Assembly: GCA_022410635.1 (NCBI GenBank)
Contig: JAJVDF010000591.1
Span: 503,288-567,287 of the forward strand
Direction of reading: 5' to 3'
Length of the DNA stretch: 64,000 nt
Origin: Tretioscincus oriximinensis
Taxonomy: Eukaryota; Chordata; Lepidosauria; Squamata; Gymnophthalmidae
How positions within the stretch are numbered: the first letter of the stretch is position 1; each line of letters opens with the position of its first letter. Below, piece after piece: positions 46,927-60,372 of the stretch. Under the pieces are notes generated by a model, which did not search any database, was not told the DNA's origin, and was given only the letters and a program-made list of their open reading frames with translations. Both the position numbers and the translations under genes were made by a program.

Positions 46927-49900
46927 AGTTTTTTAAGATAGAGGAAAAATTAATTAATTTCCGAGAACAAAGTAACAGGCTAAACCAATCAATGAAGCAG
47001 ATTTTAGAGTGTTTTTAAAATCCTCCTGATTTTTAATGTCTTCTACCAAACCTTTGTCCTGGCTCTATGTTTTGAATGGCTGCATCTGACTTTCTATGTG
47101 GTGCACAATCACAGCTGTTGATGATTAATACAAAAATCCCCAGAAGGGCTTTTTGAAATTTCTGTATTTATATTTATTAGAAACTGCATTATGTTTTACG
47201 GAGAGATCAGTAGTTATAAACTTAATAAACATAATAGATATTAAGAGCCTGAGCGAGAAATCTTATACATCATCCAGAGATCCTTCAATAGAAAAGATAC
47301 ATAATAAATGCTATTCAGTTGCTCCCAGAAAAATAGTACTTTGCCTTTGGAACGATAGAATGTAGAGAAATTTGAGATCAAGAGTTTTAGCAGGAGGCCC
47401 CAAACTGTATAATCTCCCTGCCACTATGTAGACTTACCTGGCTGTTATGCCTTAACAGCCAAGTAGTATGGAAAAAGAGATGAATTCATTTTTAAAAAAG
47501 TTCCATTATTTTATTTAGATTTTTTAAAGTTTCGATTTAAAAAAGTGTACAAATATAAAAGCACGAGAATTAGCAGACACAAAAAACATAAGCGCTAGGG
47601 NCAGTAGAATCTGTATTGTTTCTAGTCTGAAGACATAAATCTCTTATGTATTCATTTGTTACTTCCCCACTTTTACCACTTTTCAAGCTATTGTCAGGCT
47701 TTCTATCTTTTTTTCTGCTCTTCCTGCTATATCCTTTTTATTTCTCTTCGAGCTTTCTATTCAGTTCCTTCCAATCCTATTTAAATGAACAGTCTTCCTT
47801 CCAAAAATGAAATTGAAATAATTACCTTCTAATTTTTTTAATCCAGACACCTGTTTTCCTCCAAAATCCCAGTTCACTTGTTACAATTGCAGAACAAAGA
47901 GTGTGATCTTTTGACCTTGCTCAGTTCAAGTGTACAGGACAAATTGCAAAATAGCAATACAATGTATAAANAAGATTAAACTTGCCTTCAGATGCAGTTT
48001 AAACACTACAATCTTCCAGGGATGACTATTTTTGGATTGCCACACATATCCCTGGCAATCTGAATATATTTCTAGAATAGTGAACTGAAAAACCAGTTTA
48101 GACTTTACAGAAAATCTAGCTCTAATATCAGGTTTTCCATGATGACAGACCATATATCTTGTTTCTTTTAAAAAGTATTTAGGAAGTGCACAAAACCAAA
48201 ACAAAAAACAAAAGGAAGTGAGAGGATGCTGCTTACATAAGAGTACTTCTGGCCAAGAAGGTAAGAGCCTAAATCTACCCCAGGTTTACCTTCTGCCCAT
48301 TTGACAAGGGTACCGGGAAGCAATTTGGGGATCTACACAAGATCACACAATCACACCTCTTCAACCTGGCTTTTTGTTGAAGAAATGCTGGGGTTTTTTT
48401 ACCCTCCACTTTCAGATATTGATTGTACTGTTTAAAAATGTAAATAATAGTCTATGGGTAGTCGTAAAAGGATAACTCATTTCTTTGCAGGATTTGTGAT
48501 TACTTAGGATCATTGAATATAATGTGCTAGCAATTACAATTTTTATGCAGTGATTTAAGATAAGTCACATGGTGCCAAAAGAGCATTAAGAAGCATTGTC
48601 AGTCATCCTTCCCATTATTTTACAATGAGCATTTAGGATGGTGTGCCTATGACCATCCCATCCTAAGATCAAGCAAATTCTACATTTTCCCTACCATATC
48701 TATTGTGATATGCGTGTATAAACCATCTGCATGGTGTAAATCGAGCAAACGTTGGCGGTGTGCAGGTAGTTTGCCATATGTGGAGTAAACAAAACGCACC
48801 AATAAATCATGGCTTTTAAATCTTTCTCCAAGAGGCGCAAAGCTTTATCTATATAAATAAATTCTATAAACCAGGCAGATTTACATTTACATACACCATA
48901 AAGAGTGCAGTACTTTATATCCTCCTATTGTCAAAGCAACACGGATAATAAATTTGTATAAGAATTTGCATAGAAGCAAGATGTTAGTGAATTTATGTCC
49001 TCTCTCTGTGTGTAGCATTTTGTTTCTCCACAGTGTTTGATATAGAAAAATGGAAGTCACTGTAAGTCCAAAACTGTGATGGAGTTAGAAGATAAGAGTT
49101 CCTATGCTTTTAGCAGTGGTGTGGAAGTGGTATAGAAATTTCAAGAGACAATTAGTCATACAAGCTACAAAAGCTGAAAGTCCTGCTTCCATGTATTGTA
49201 TTTCATATAAAAAACATAAGCTATATTTTAATTTCTCATCCAGCAGATGCCTGTGCAAAGTAGCTATGAATTCACTCTTTCTGGATTGCTTTGAAAAATA
49301 TTTTATGTATACATCTGTATTCTGTATTCAACCTTCCTTTCTGTTTGCTGTTTTCTTTGGGTATTTCTGCATTTACCATTTTAGAATGATCCTGAAAGCT
49401 CATTCTCTGAGTTTGTCATAGGGAATGGGACACTTTCTTTGCATTTCCAGCAGCAGGATAGGAAGTAAAGATGGGTAGCCCACACTGCCCTGCTTGTTGC
49501 CATTGGATGAGGGGACGTTTTTCAATCTTGTTGGTGTAGGGGGAGGTTTGGGTCAGTTTGGAAACCTGAGGTACATGGTGGTTACACATCAACCTGTTCC
49601 AGCTGCCAAAGACCAGATGTAGATGGGATTTTTTAGGCTCCACTGCAGAAATAGGGTGGCTTTGTAAGTGAGGGCTTTGTAAGTATTCTGATATGTGAAT
49701 GCACTGGTCCAATTGCTTGCTTAACAAGACAAGATGGAACCTGACTGAGAGACTTGTGTGGAAAACTCCTCTGGGACTCCTCCTCAGTCATGAGCAGGGA
49801 GTGGGTAAAGGGAAGGGAGGGAAAATTAAGGAAGGGGGTGAAACAGACATGGAGACAGAAAAAAAGAAAGAAAAGGAGGAGAGAAAGAGAAAAAGAATGA

Positions 49901-52900
49901 GCAAGAGGAAAGGAGTGAGGGGGGGAGAGAATCACCATTGAGACAAAGCCCCAATGAGTACTCAATGGGAGCGACAGTGAGCAATTTCCACTTTTGGGAT
50001 AGGAGGGCTTCAACCAGACACCTAAAGCTCAGAACTGCTCTCCAGACTGAAATGGACTTGACAATTGGACTACGCAGAGTACCTGCANCACAGAGTTCTG
50101 TGTTTTTTTGAATCAACCATCATAAAGAAACTTGGAAGCTTAAATCCTACTGTACAAAAGACTTTCTCCAGACAGCCTGAGCAGGCATGGGGGAACTCAG
50201 TATCCTTTCCAGTGACCCAGTGATGACAGTACAATTTCTCCACAATAGTCTTCATGGCTCATCTGAAATATGGCCCACTGCAGAAAATGATTGTGACATT
50301 TACACATTTACTATACTTGATCTAGATTAGCTATAGCAGTGCAAACTTACATAAAGCAGACTGGAAAGTTTTAAAAGTAAGACGATGCAGATTCAATGCA
50401 CACCCCTTGCAGCTACATTCATGCTCACTCAGATCTGATCTATGTGTGGACATGTTTCTACTTGATCTGGAATGGGCAGCACTAGTACAGATGTACCAAA
50501 TAATGTGGTCTAAACCCATTCTGAATTGGAGAACTCTTAGTACAAATATGATCCAGATTACTACTGCTCTCAAGCANACAATATGGACTGTTCATTTCCC
50601 TTAAACCAAATAACTAAGGGCCTATGCCTCCAGTACAAGAACACTGGAGTTTCATATCACATGCTTAGCGCTTTCCTTTAAATGACAAGGATGCAAGTGG
50701 TATATTTTCTGGGAATTTTATGGGACAAGTAGGGCAGCACTTTGTTTGAAGTGGTTATTACTGCTAGAGCCTTAAAGCAAATTAAATATAACCCCCAAAT
50801 ACTTTCAATCTTGCTTCCCTGTGTGAACAGGCGACTCACTAGTGTGATAACTCAAGATTATTTTGAGGAAGCTTTTTGAAATATGACATAAATATAAAGA
50901 CAGATGAAGAAACTATTTTATAACTTCACCAAGTGTATTTTACTTAGAATATTCAATCTCCTGAATACACACACATATCTTTTCATTGATTTTCTTTTCT
51001 TTGCATGAGTTCAGTGGAAGAGGGAGGCTGGATCAAAGCTCTTCTGCCTCATTGCATTGTGCTTTTACAACAGAATGTGTGTTTGGGTACAAATCAATGC
51101 AACTAATCAATTTGCCCTACAGTTATATGCGTACATTTATGCAACTACATGCAACTGAAGCTACATGATACTCCTGTGCAAAAAGTGATGGACTGGAATG
51201 GACCAAATCGGGTAATCAAGGTTAATACATGAGNCTTGATTATTTCAATAATGCATGAAAACAGATAATAAATAAAAATGGCCTTGGTGCAAATTTGGTT
51301 CTTGGTATTCTACATATGTATAATTTCTTTAACTAATGGCTTGCTTTTGTCTTTATCTAGGGAAATACTGGATGAATCTGTTACAACTTTATGCTACATG
51401 CCCCATTTAATTAATGGGCAAAAGCAGCAACAAAATAGGGAGACAACCTTTCGAAGAGGTGTGGGGAAATATGCAAAAGAGGGGAAGTTAGGCATTTTTA
51501 TGCTCTGCCCTTTAATTTTACTTCTGGAGCATTCCTGTGTGGAATACTGCCACATTGGAATATTGTCCCACAATGAAGTACTGCTAGTACTTTGGCCTTT
51601 GTCAGTAGTTGGCTGCCTATCTAGTTTGTTCACATTGCAGCAAGGGATAGGTTGAAACAAAAAAGGTGGCTGCAGAATAAGTTAAAGAAGCTTTTCTTCT
51701 GGAGATTCTGAAGGTCAAAAGGGGGGGCTGAAGGCTTTGTTTGCCCTGCCTTCCAGATGCCCAGAGGTCTGAACACTTTAACCATATAAATGCAGCCAAT
51801 AGAATAAGCTCCTACCATAGTATATTTGTCCAAAGATCTCAGATTTCCATACTTAGTCTTCCAGCTTAGTCTCCTATCATGCACTTTCAAGTACAATAAA
51901 TTTACATCTCATCATCTCAATATTTATGGTACTCAGTTGTGCCTTTATTCATAGCAGATAAAAGCTCCATTAAAGGCAAAGTGCCAATTGCTCTCTTGAG
52001 CTGTGGTTGCAGCTTCAACCCTTCAGTCTTGAAGGAATGAAGTTTAGGCCAGAAAAAAGGGGGGAGTGATTAAACTCATTCTTTAGCTTTGAAAGTGAAC
52101 TGAAGAATGTTTAAAGGTAAAGGTCTTGCTGTCTTCATTATGTGCCATGGCTGCTGGCAGAATTGCTACTTCTTAAAATTACAAGTAGCTATGAATGGAG
52201 AAGAGGAGCACAATGCATGTTGCATTAAGCTCTTTAGAAAAAAGGAAGGATATGGTAATTGGAGTCCAATTTCCCAGGCATTTGGCAACCACAAGGAATC
52301 ACAATATTCAACCTTTGCAACAACCCCCCTTCCCAAACATTATTCAGGGAGTGGAGATGTCTCTATTTTCTGAATAATCTTTCCCTAATTGGGTGCTGCA
52401 GTGAAGCTGCAAAAGCCAGGGCAGGCCAATCTGTGTAAAGGAAGAAACANCATTCTGACTGGGAGGGGGAAATCAAATTGGGAAACAACAAAGCGGATTA
52501 AAGCCATTTCGCTTTTTCTCTGCTTCCTTGCCCCATTTTGGCCCCATTTCAGTGGGCTGACCAAAAATCCTTGGTTTTGTGTATGTTTCCGCTTGAATTC
52601 CACCAGGTATTATGATCCCTGGGACGACTCCTGGCTTCTCTAGCCAGATCCAGAAGCAGCCTCAAGGATCCAGGAGATCTTTGTAGGTCTTCTTTGCATT
52701 CCAGCTGCNTTGACTGCAGTTTAAAATTCTGTGGACTCTTCAGCGTACTCTTGTGATTGCTTTCTTAGCAAATGCCACTCATGAAAATGTGAGGCTGTAT
52801 AAACTGTGTATGGAAAAAGAGGTTTCAATTTAGATGAAATGGAAAATGTGTGCATCTAGTGCAGAGTGATGCAGCTTTTGCACCATTTTTTCTCCCTAGT

Positions 52901-53611
52901 GGGAATGCAGCCTGACAGGTTTGAAGGCTAAGCCTAGCAGCCTCACCAAATGGGACCATGTCCTGATTTAGTCCAATTCTGAAGATAGATTAAAAATTCA
53001 TGTCGGAACAGTACCTGAAATGTTTACTTTGCATTTCTCAAAAATGACCTGGCTTTCCCCCCATGCCTAGGGGCAAGCAAGCACTTCAAGATCATTCTCA
53101 ATCATATCACAAAATGTATTTTTAAAAATCACAGGGCATTTTATGGGTTTCTCAGTTGATACAGTACAAACTGAGCCAGCATATTGGAGATGAAGAATGC
53201 AGCTGCACAAGCCTCCCCTATTTAATAAGTCCTTGTTGCTTTTGTTTTACTGGCTGCACCTGACGCATATGCTTGTGTCAGCATGAAATTTGCTGCACAG
53301 CACAAGGCTCTCACTGTATCGCCAAACAGAAGGTGCAACATATTTATAAACAGAAACAGTTGAACTACTTGTATGCATACAAAAGAGATATTTACCTGTC
53401 ATGCCAAAATAACTTGGCCTGCACCTTAACTGGTGGTGGAGTATTACTGGCCATTCTGCATCTGGGAACAAAGGCCTCATTCATACTTAACTCTAAATAT
53501 GACCATTCAAGCTCAGAAGGGTAGGCATATCCCAGATCTGCAAGTCTAGCAGTGTCATTTGCATTGAGACATAATTTTCGTATTTGTGCAAATGATGGTG
53601 CCTCATTGTGA
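46927..53611. other. Intergenic DNA, mostly unique
   Basis: Apart from a purine-rich tract at about 49796-49930 I recognise nothing. Frames at 49104, 51278 and 52107 lack domain-like composition and splice context. Eight or more isolated N bases. Confidence 0.5.
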
Positions 53612-54830
53612 TAACGTAAGAACACAAGAAGAGCCATACTGGATCGGGCCACAGCACAGCTAGTCCAGCATTCTGTTTCATACAGAGGCCCACCAGATGC
53701 ACCTGGGCAGTCTGAACAGAGGAAAGCAAAATGTGCAGCATCCAGACATCCATCCTAGTACCCATTTATACCCTTGTTGTCTGTAAACCTGTTTAGTCCT
53801 GTCTTGAAGCTATCCAAGCTGTTAGCTACCACCACCTCCTCAGGAAGTAAATTCCANAGGCCGATGACCCTCTGGCTGAAAAAATACTTTCCTTTCTCTG
53901 TTCTCACTTTTCTGCCCATCAGTTTCAGGGAGTGCCCTCTGGTCCTAGTGTTGTGTGATAGAGAAAACATTTTTTCTCTATTCACCCTATCCATCCCATA
54001 CATGATCATCCCTCAAATGTCGCTTTTCGAGGCTGAAGAGGCCCAGACGTTGCAGCCTGACTTCATAAGGCAGGTGCTCCAGATCTTTGATCATTTTTGT
54101 TGCCCTTTTCTGCACCTTCTCTCATTCCACAATATCCCTCTTGAGATGTGGTGATCAGAACTGAACACATTATTCCAAATGTGGCCTCACCACAGATTTA
54201 TAAAGAGGCAAAATAACATTTGCTGACTTGTTTTCGATTCCTCTCCTAATTATCCCCAACATGGAATTTGCCTTTTTTTGCTGCTGCTGCACACTGGGTT
54301 GACATCTTTATTGAATTGTCCACCAATACCCCAAGATCTTTTTCTTGCTCTGTCACAGAAAGCTAGGTTCCCATCAGTTGGTANGAGTAATTGGGGTTCT
54401 TTGCCCAAACGTGCATGACTTTGCACTTGCTTAAATTGAAGTGCATTTGCCACTTTGATGCCCACTCACCCAATTTCAATAGATCACTCTGGACTGCCTT
54501 ACAATCATTTTCAGTTTTCACTACCCTGAACAGTTTAGTGTCGTCAGCAAACTTGGCTACTTCACTATTTACCTCGACATCCAGATCATTTATAAACATA
54601 TTGAAAAGCAAGGGTCCCAGTACAGACCCCTGGGGTACCCCACCTCTCACCTCTTTCCACTCAGAGAACTGTCCATTCACTACTACCCTCTGTTTTCTAT
54701 CTTTTAGTCTGTTTTCAATCCAAGACAAAGTCTGTCCTCTTATACCATGAGTGCGGAGCTTTTTTAGGAGTCTTTGATGAGGGACTTTATCAAAAGCCTT
54801 CTGAAAATCTAGATAGACTAGATGGTTTTT
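53612..54830 (-). mobile_element. CR1/L2-like LINE, longest copy (about 1.2 kb, 5'-truncated)
   Basis: Reads on the minus strand from the middle of the reverse transcriptase to the 3' end, which has GATCCAGTATGGCTCTTC and TTGTGTTCTTACG. It provides the reference for the eight or so shorter copies in the window. 5' truncation is near the start of the motif VYLDFQKAFD. Confidence 0.9.
54363..54824 (-). pseudogene. LINE reverse transcriptase, fragment
   Basis: Reverse transcriptase for target-primed insertion of the LINE. In order: YLDFQKAFDKVPH (first catalytic Asp), WIENRLKDRKQRVVVNGQ, GVPQGSVLGPLLF, FINDL and FADDTKL (catalytic Asp pair). All polymerase motifs in this part are intact. The frame stops at a TAG (54365-54363) right after QLMGT, where an open codon is expected; the following residues (LSVTEQEKDLGVL) continue in the same frame. 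The last part of the protein reappears at 54009-53755 in another frame, so there is also at least one frameshift. N-terminal endonuclease is missing. Confidence 0.9.
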
Positions 54831-55667
54831 TATATGAGAGTTTATATGTTGTAGCTTTGAAGCTACAACTGCTGTTAGTAATATCTGATGCAATATGGAT
54901 ATTCAGGGGAAAATATGGTGGTTGTGAGTTGAGAAGGACAGCAGAAGATAAGCAGGAGCACAAAAAGGAGAGAGAAAGAGTGTGGAGAAAGAGAGGAGTG
55001 TGTGTGTGTGGGGGGGGACTGGCAGAGAAAGACTGATGGTTGCATCTTCATGGTATCAAAAAGCTTAGGAGCAGGATTAAAGATTTGGTACTGGAAGGAG
55101 TGGCTGGAAAGCAAAACTGGGAAAGAATGGAAAGAAGAAGACATTGCAGTTATAACTTTTACCTAGGAATGTGTACTTAGAAACGTTTTTACATTTGTAA
55201 ATATATACACGATCAGGAAGAATTTGCTAGAGCACTCTTTTGTAAACAAGTCCATTGTCATCTNCTGTAAGGGGTGATTGTGTTCTTTATTCCTACTTAG
55301 GGCATTTGTGCACCTCCACGTGACTGAGAGTGCATCTACACAGTCTGATGACATTTGCACCATAGTGGCACAAAGGAAGAATGAAAAACATGATATTGCA
55401 TTGTATTAAAACATCAGAAAAGCAGATTTTGTCGTGCCTTTTCAAAATGTTGTGCAATATAATGGGTGCTACTATTTTAGATGGCTGTGGTGCTCATATG
55501 TGACCATCAAAAAGCATAACCACAAATATACCAATGGTGCCAGTCACACACATCCAGGTATTTCATAAACTGCAAAGTGATCATCATTTAACAATTTCTT
55601 ATGTGATAATTGTTTATGGCATGATCATTGCAAGCATCTGGGGGCACCCTATCTTAAGAAGAGTCAC
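54831..55667. other. Intergenic DNA, purine-rich in part
   Basis: A small perfect hairpin (GTTGTAGCTT arm) near 54850-54871, and a purine/GT-rich stretch 54940-55020. No gene seen. Confidence 0.5.
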
Positions 55668-55668
55668 T

Positions 55669-55703
<35 letters not shown>

Positions 55704-56045
55704 TTATTTGTACTTATATCCTGCCCTATACCCAAAGGTCTCAGGATGGCCAACCAAAGGGTGGCACATATAGTTTTTGTTGCTTTCTCCNCAACAGACA
55801 TCCATTTAATANAGCTTGCATTGAGCAGGGGATGGACCCGATGGCCCTGGAGGTCCCCTCCCAACTCTATAATTCTATGATTCTATGACAGCCTGTGAAG
55901 TACGTGGGGCTGAGAGAGTTCTAAAGAACTGTGACTGGCCCAAGGTCACCCATCTGGCTTTCATGGATGAGTGGGGAATCAAACCGGGAGACTATCAGAT
56001 AAGAGCCCAACACTCTAACCACTACGCCAAACTGGCTCTCAAAAG
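55668..56045 (-). mobile_element. tRNA-derived SINE (Sauria-SINE-like) with nested CR1
   Basis: The minus strand starts GAGAGCCAGTTTGGCGTAG, TGGTTAGAGTG (A box) and CCGGTTTGATTCCCC (B box), continues GTGACCTTGGGCCAGTCAC, and ends in (AAAT)n at 55668-55705. The head matches the squamate tRNA SINE type I remember. A CR1 end interrupts it at about 55800-55880. Confidence 0.8.
55800..55880 (+). mobile_element. CR1-type LINE 3' end, nested in SINE
   Basis: GATGGACCCGATGGCCCTGG, AGGTCCCCTCCCAACTCTAT and ATTCTATGATTCTATGA: a short, well-kept CR1 terminus with two terminal repeat units. Confidence 0.8.
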
Positions 56046-57254
56046 AAAAGGCATGTGGTAAGAAATAGATATCATTTATACTGTAATGTACGTGTTTTGT
56101 TTTTAACCAGTTCTTCCACAATTATCATCAAAGGTTTCTCCAGACCCAGACTAAAGCCCACCTATTTTCCCAGGATTATTTTGAGAATGCCAGATGCAGT
56201 TGCAACATTCCCAGCATAATGGCCCTGGTTAGTTGATGGACAACCTGATATATATCAGTTTTGCAAGAAATATTGCAATCGTACTAGGTTTTCAATATAC
56301 CTCGTGTCTTCTGTGCTTATNACTCACACTAAGCACAGATTTCTGGAGCCTTGACTGGTTGACTATCCCTTGCAGCTTTTTTCAGTCTGGTTACAGAAGC
56401 ATCTGTAGGTTCCCACCCAATTTGACCCAAACACCGAGTCTCACCAAGGGTGCTGATTTCATGTTTAGGGAAGGGGCCCACAAGCAAAGGCTTTGGAATG
56501 AGGTAAAGACTTATATATTTATATTTATGCTAATTCACTCACAGCTGCCCCTAAACACATGTGTGGCTAAGCCTTGCATATGAAGAAGAAAACCAATATG
56601 TATTGTAGCCACTAATGGAATTTTATATGCAAAGGTTCTGATGAGCTTTAAATGCTTGGCATTACCTCTCGAAAATTCAATTTCTGTAACTTCTATTGTT
56701 AGCCTATCATTTATAACTATTACATAAATAATATTTGCTTGATTCAAATGGCAGCCACAGTGACTCAACTCCAGCATAGCAGACATTCAGATGCTGTCAT
56801 TGTGAATGTGTTCTTGACAACAGATGCTCAATGAAAGCTAAATAAAGATTCAGAAGCTTATCTTTGCTCTTTTAAGAAAGCTGTGTACCTCTGACCACAT
56901 CTTTCTAACAGCATGTTTAGCATCTAAAAGCTTTCCCTATGGAAACTAAAACCATAATGTAGGGACTTGCTGGGAAAAGCTGGACAGAATGTGCCATGCA
57001 GTAGATAAAGGGGTACATTTCAGTCACACTGTCCTGGGCAGCAGGCACAGCTCATTACTTCATTTTACCATCCTGATATAACTTGCTTATAGATGAGAGA
57101 CAATATTTTTATCTTTGTAGCAGAAATGATTGGAAGGCAGAGATGGCAAGTCGCCATGTGCTAGTGGTAGCGGCAGCTGGCATATCTAATGAGTGGAAGC
57201 ATTTTTATTTTTAGCCTTGTCTTTACCTCTCCTTCCTGCCAAAGACCACAAAAT
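56046..57254. other. Intergenic DNA without recognised features
   Basis: No exon or repeat recognised. Confidence 0.5.
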
Positions 57255-57545
57255 ATAAGAACATAAGAGGAGCCCTCCTGCTGGATTAGGTCACATCTAG
57301 TCAAGCATTTTATGATTTCATTTCTTCTATTGTGATCTGCCCTAAGATCTCTGGATATAGGGTGGAATATAAATTGAGTGAGTGAGTGAATGAGTAAGCA
57401 AACAAACAAGCAAGCAAGCAAACAAGTAAACAAACAAATGTCCAACATAATGGCCTAACAATTGCTTCTGGGCATTCTNAACAGAAAACAAGGGTAAAAT
57501 CTTCAACAGCTTTCAGCTCCCTACAAATGTCCATTAGTGGTAGCT
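57255..57545 (-). mobile_element. CR1/L2-like LINE 3' end with inserted tail fragment
   Basis: ATAAGAACATAAGAGGAGCC begins the LINE tail, which resumes after 57443 with GGCCTAACAATTGCTTCTGG. Confidence 0.75.
57317..57442 (+). mobile_element. Short LINE/SINE tail insertion with GAGT/CAAA microsatellite
   Basis: ATCTGCCCTAAGATCTCTGG, ATATAGGGTGGAATATAAAT, then (GAGT)n and (AAAC/AAGC)n. Splits the surrounding LINE. Confidence 0.65.
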
Positions 57546-58325
57546 CCAAGGCATATAACTGATTCACTTGGTATCTATAGATTTGTCTTTGGTCAACCTA
57601 AGGGTTGCACCTACTCCAGATGGGAAACCCCAGCAAGAACATATTATTTCCACATGTTCCAATTTGTGGAATTTCCAAAAATATTTAGTTGGTCAATGTA
57701 GAAAATGGGATGATATGGGATGATACGTGTTTGCTTTCTTAGCAACATAGCAGCTATTGCCGTTAAGTGTGATAATTTATTGCAGAAGTGAAACTCTTAT
57801 CAATCCTTTTCCATGAAGCATCATAATACGAAAATTTATTCACTCATTTGTTGATGTTTATTCCCATTATACAGATGATTAAAACACTGTGCTAGGAAAG
57901 AGGCAGTATGCTCATGAATAATCATCCAGTCAGATGTAAACCCCAAAGAACTGAGTAGACAGCCTTGAAATTAACCAATCTTAGTTGTAGACTATTCTGT
58001 AATTTCTTTCCAACATTTTGAAATATTATCTCTGTCTTTGATAATGAATAGCTTAGCCCTTCAGTAGTTGGCAAGGAAACAGGAAGACTTGCTTCCTAAA
58101 AGATAATTTCCCAAATGATGTAACTTGGGCCTTCTACCTCCACGTTAATATTACGACCGGTTTGATGAAAGTTCTTAATGNAAAATGTTCAGAGGATGCC
58201 AGCTGCTGTCACCTGCAAAGGTTTCATGTTGGGATGAATCAGCTGATTCTCTTAAACATTACATTATTTTATATTAATATAGCTTTTCAAAGAACTAGAC
58301 TGTGTCTCCATTATACTGTAAAAAC

Positions 58326-58586
58326 AAAAGAACATAAAATCATTTCTGCTGGACCAGGACACAACCTGTTTAGTTCAATATCCAGTTTCACACAGTTGTC
58401 CACCGATTGCTTTTGTGTATTCTCAAGTAAAAGATGTAAACAACAACTCCACCTACTCTCAATTCCTTGCAAATGGCCTTTAAAGACATCCTGCTTCTCC
58501 CTCCAACCTGGAGGTGATACCTAGGCATCCCTTCAAGAAACTGTTGATACACTTGTCCTTCATGAGTTTGTCTAACCCTTTCTTAG
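58326..58586 (-). mobile_element. CR1/L2-like LINE 3' end, left part
   Basis: AAGAACATAAAATCATTTCT ... TTTGTCTAACCCTTTCTTAG, in the order of the shared tail; interrupted by the family G element and resumed at 59144. Confidence 0.65.
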
Positions 58587-59143
58587 GGTATATCCAGATA
58601 GCTGCCGCTTGTGACACTATTTCTGTATATTGTATATAATTATAAAAAGGACTTAAAGTCATCGTTGCTGGCCATCCACAAGCATAAGATGATTGCTTTT
58701 CCTCTTTATAAATCTTCCTACACCTCCCAGGAAACATGGAGCTAAAACCAATCTTATGATTGGCTTTTCTGTAAACCTTTCTGTCATTAGTTGTTAGGTC
58801 CCTCTATTGCTGGGTGGGGGAATTCAAGAAAAAAGCCCTCACTTTTAAACTTGCCCAAGTTTAAAACAACTGATCACCCTCCTAGCCTCTGCCATTGCTG
58901 AAGGGCAGAACTGAAGCTCTCACAAGTTCTCACACACTCTTGTAGACAATGTCCAAATTGCACGGAAATGTCATGGTGCAAATCTAGGAGATCATGATGT
59001 AAAAGCTGCAGCAATGTACTAGCAGCAAAAGGTGTGTGTCATCCCTTTGTAGTGCTATCAATGCTGGACCCTGCAGTTATATCAGACAAATCTCTTATAA
59101 CAACGGTCTTATAATGTGAGAAAAACTACATATGGATGTATCC
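58587..59143 (+). mobile_element. Unclassified family G element, copy 2 (best bounded)
   Basis: Ends GGTATATCCAGATA and, reversed, GGATACATCCATAT are imperfect inverted repeats, so a DNA transposon is likely. Inside: GACACTATTTCTGTATATTG, AAAAAGGACTTAAAG and TAGTGCTATCAATGCTGGAC. Bounded on both sides by one LINE. No transposase. Confidence 0.65.
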
Positions 59144-59290
59144 ATAATACTATCCAGACTGTTTGCTATCATCAACACTTTTGCAAATTCCATAGATCAA
59201 TTACTCTGAGTAGAAAAAAAACCATCCCCTTGTCATTCCTAACTTTCCTACCCATCAGTTTCATAGTGGTCCCTAGTCCTAACAGGATCA
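59144..59290 (-). mobile_element. CR1/L2-like LINE, right part
   Basis: CTATCCAGACTGTTTGCTAT and CCTACCCATCAGTTTCATAG continue the LINE interrupted at 58587. Confidence 0.6.
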
Positions 59291-60372
59291 TAAGAAGGGC
59301 TCTGACCCATTTGATGAACCCCTGGGTAGAAGTAGTGCCCTGAAGGTTGGTTAAAAGTGTTTAAAACACTNTATTTGAAGAACAGCTCTGAGGTCATGTC
59401 CTCATATACTGAGGAAGTCAAGTTCCTTTACTGTGACCAGTGGAAATAGCCAGTTCTGTGAGTTTGNGGCAACTATATGTGCATGTGTGTAGAGGCCAAT
59501 GTGGAAGCTGCCTAATGTGACCCTCATATGGCAAATGTAGAACCAGAGAAGCATCTCAGCAGAACAGAGGGAAGATAATCCTTATCTGCAGACCTCTCCA
59601 GATATTTCATCTGGGCTAAATGCAAACAAGGTTGTATTAGACCTAGGAACCACTGCACATATAAAACTCCATAAGGCCAACATTTTCTAATGAAAGGGCA
59701 TATTTTCTTTCCAGGTTGAAATGCCCAGAGAGCTGGAAGTGAAGGAAAGAATTATGACAGTTGTTCTGGATCTCTTGGCAGTTTTTAAAATACCTTCAAT
59801 ATCATGATGTTGTGGCTGTTCAGGATTGATGGCAAAGAATGGTTGTACAAAAATACTTCCTCAACATTGTAGAAAATAATCTGTGACATTCCCCATGGGT
59901 TGGATTTATCTTTCATGCTCTTTAATATATGAACCTCCTAAGGAAGGTGATCAGGAGATCTATTTCTCTGAGCCAACTGGATCAGAAGTGGCTCATGGGC
60001 TTGAAGGCACTAATAGGCTGGATGTGGACAATGAAGTTGTGACCCATGCAATTGAGAAGAACATCTGGGGATGTTCTTGTACTCTGGTGCTTGAAGTTTT
60101 GAAGAGGTAATGCCCAAATATCTCTAGCTGACTAGTAGTTTCCTGTCCAACCTGTCTTAAAAAAAAGACACCAATCCCCCAAACTGAAGAGGCAACATTT
60201 TCCTGGCTCCTACATAGGGAACAGTGTTTATAAAGAAAATGTCTGTTATTACAAATTAAATTTGCCCAGAAAACATATCTTTAAGTGCATCAAGATTATG
60301 TCTGTGAATATTTGTTTTGGAAAGCTTGCGTTTGTGTCTAATTTATGGAATGTCTACATGACATTGTTGATT
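59291..60372. other. Intergenic DNA without recognised features
   Basis: A 75-codon open frame at 59883-60110 has no recognisable domain. Nothing else seen. Confidence 0.5.

Noticed and set aside
49633..50116. Ser/Leu/Phe-rich minus-strand frames
   Set aside because: They arise from a purine-rich tract at about 49796-49930 and have no domain or splice context.
51278..51655. 125-codon frame with hydrophobic start
   Set aside because: Composition is irregular, there is no family resemblance or promoter, and it overlaps a minus-strand frame of similar length.
53247..53765. Short minus-strand frames next to the LINE
   Set aside because: They lie mainly in the LINE 3' UTR and flanking DNA.
55672..55705. 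Tandem repeat considered as a CRISPR-like or satellite array
   Set aside because: It is a simple (TTTA)n SINE tail without spacers.
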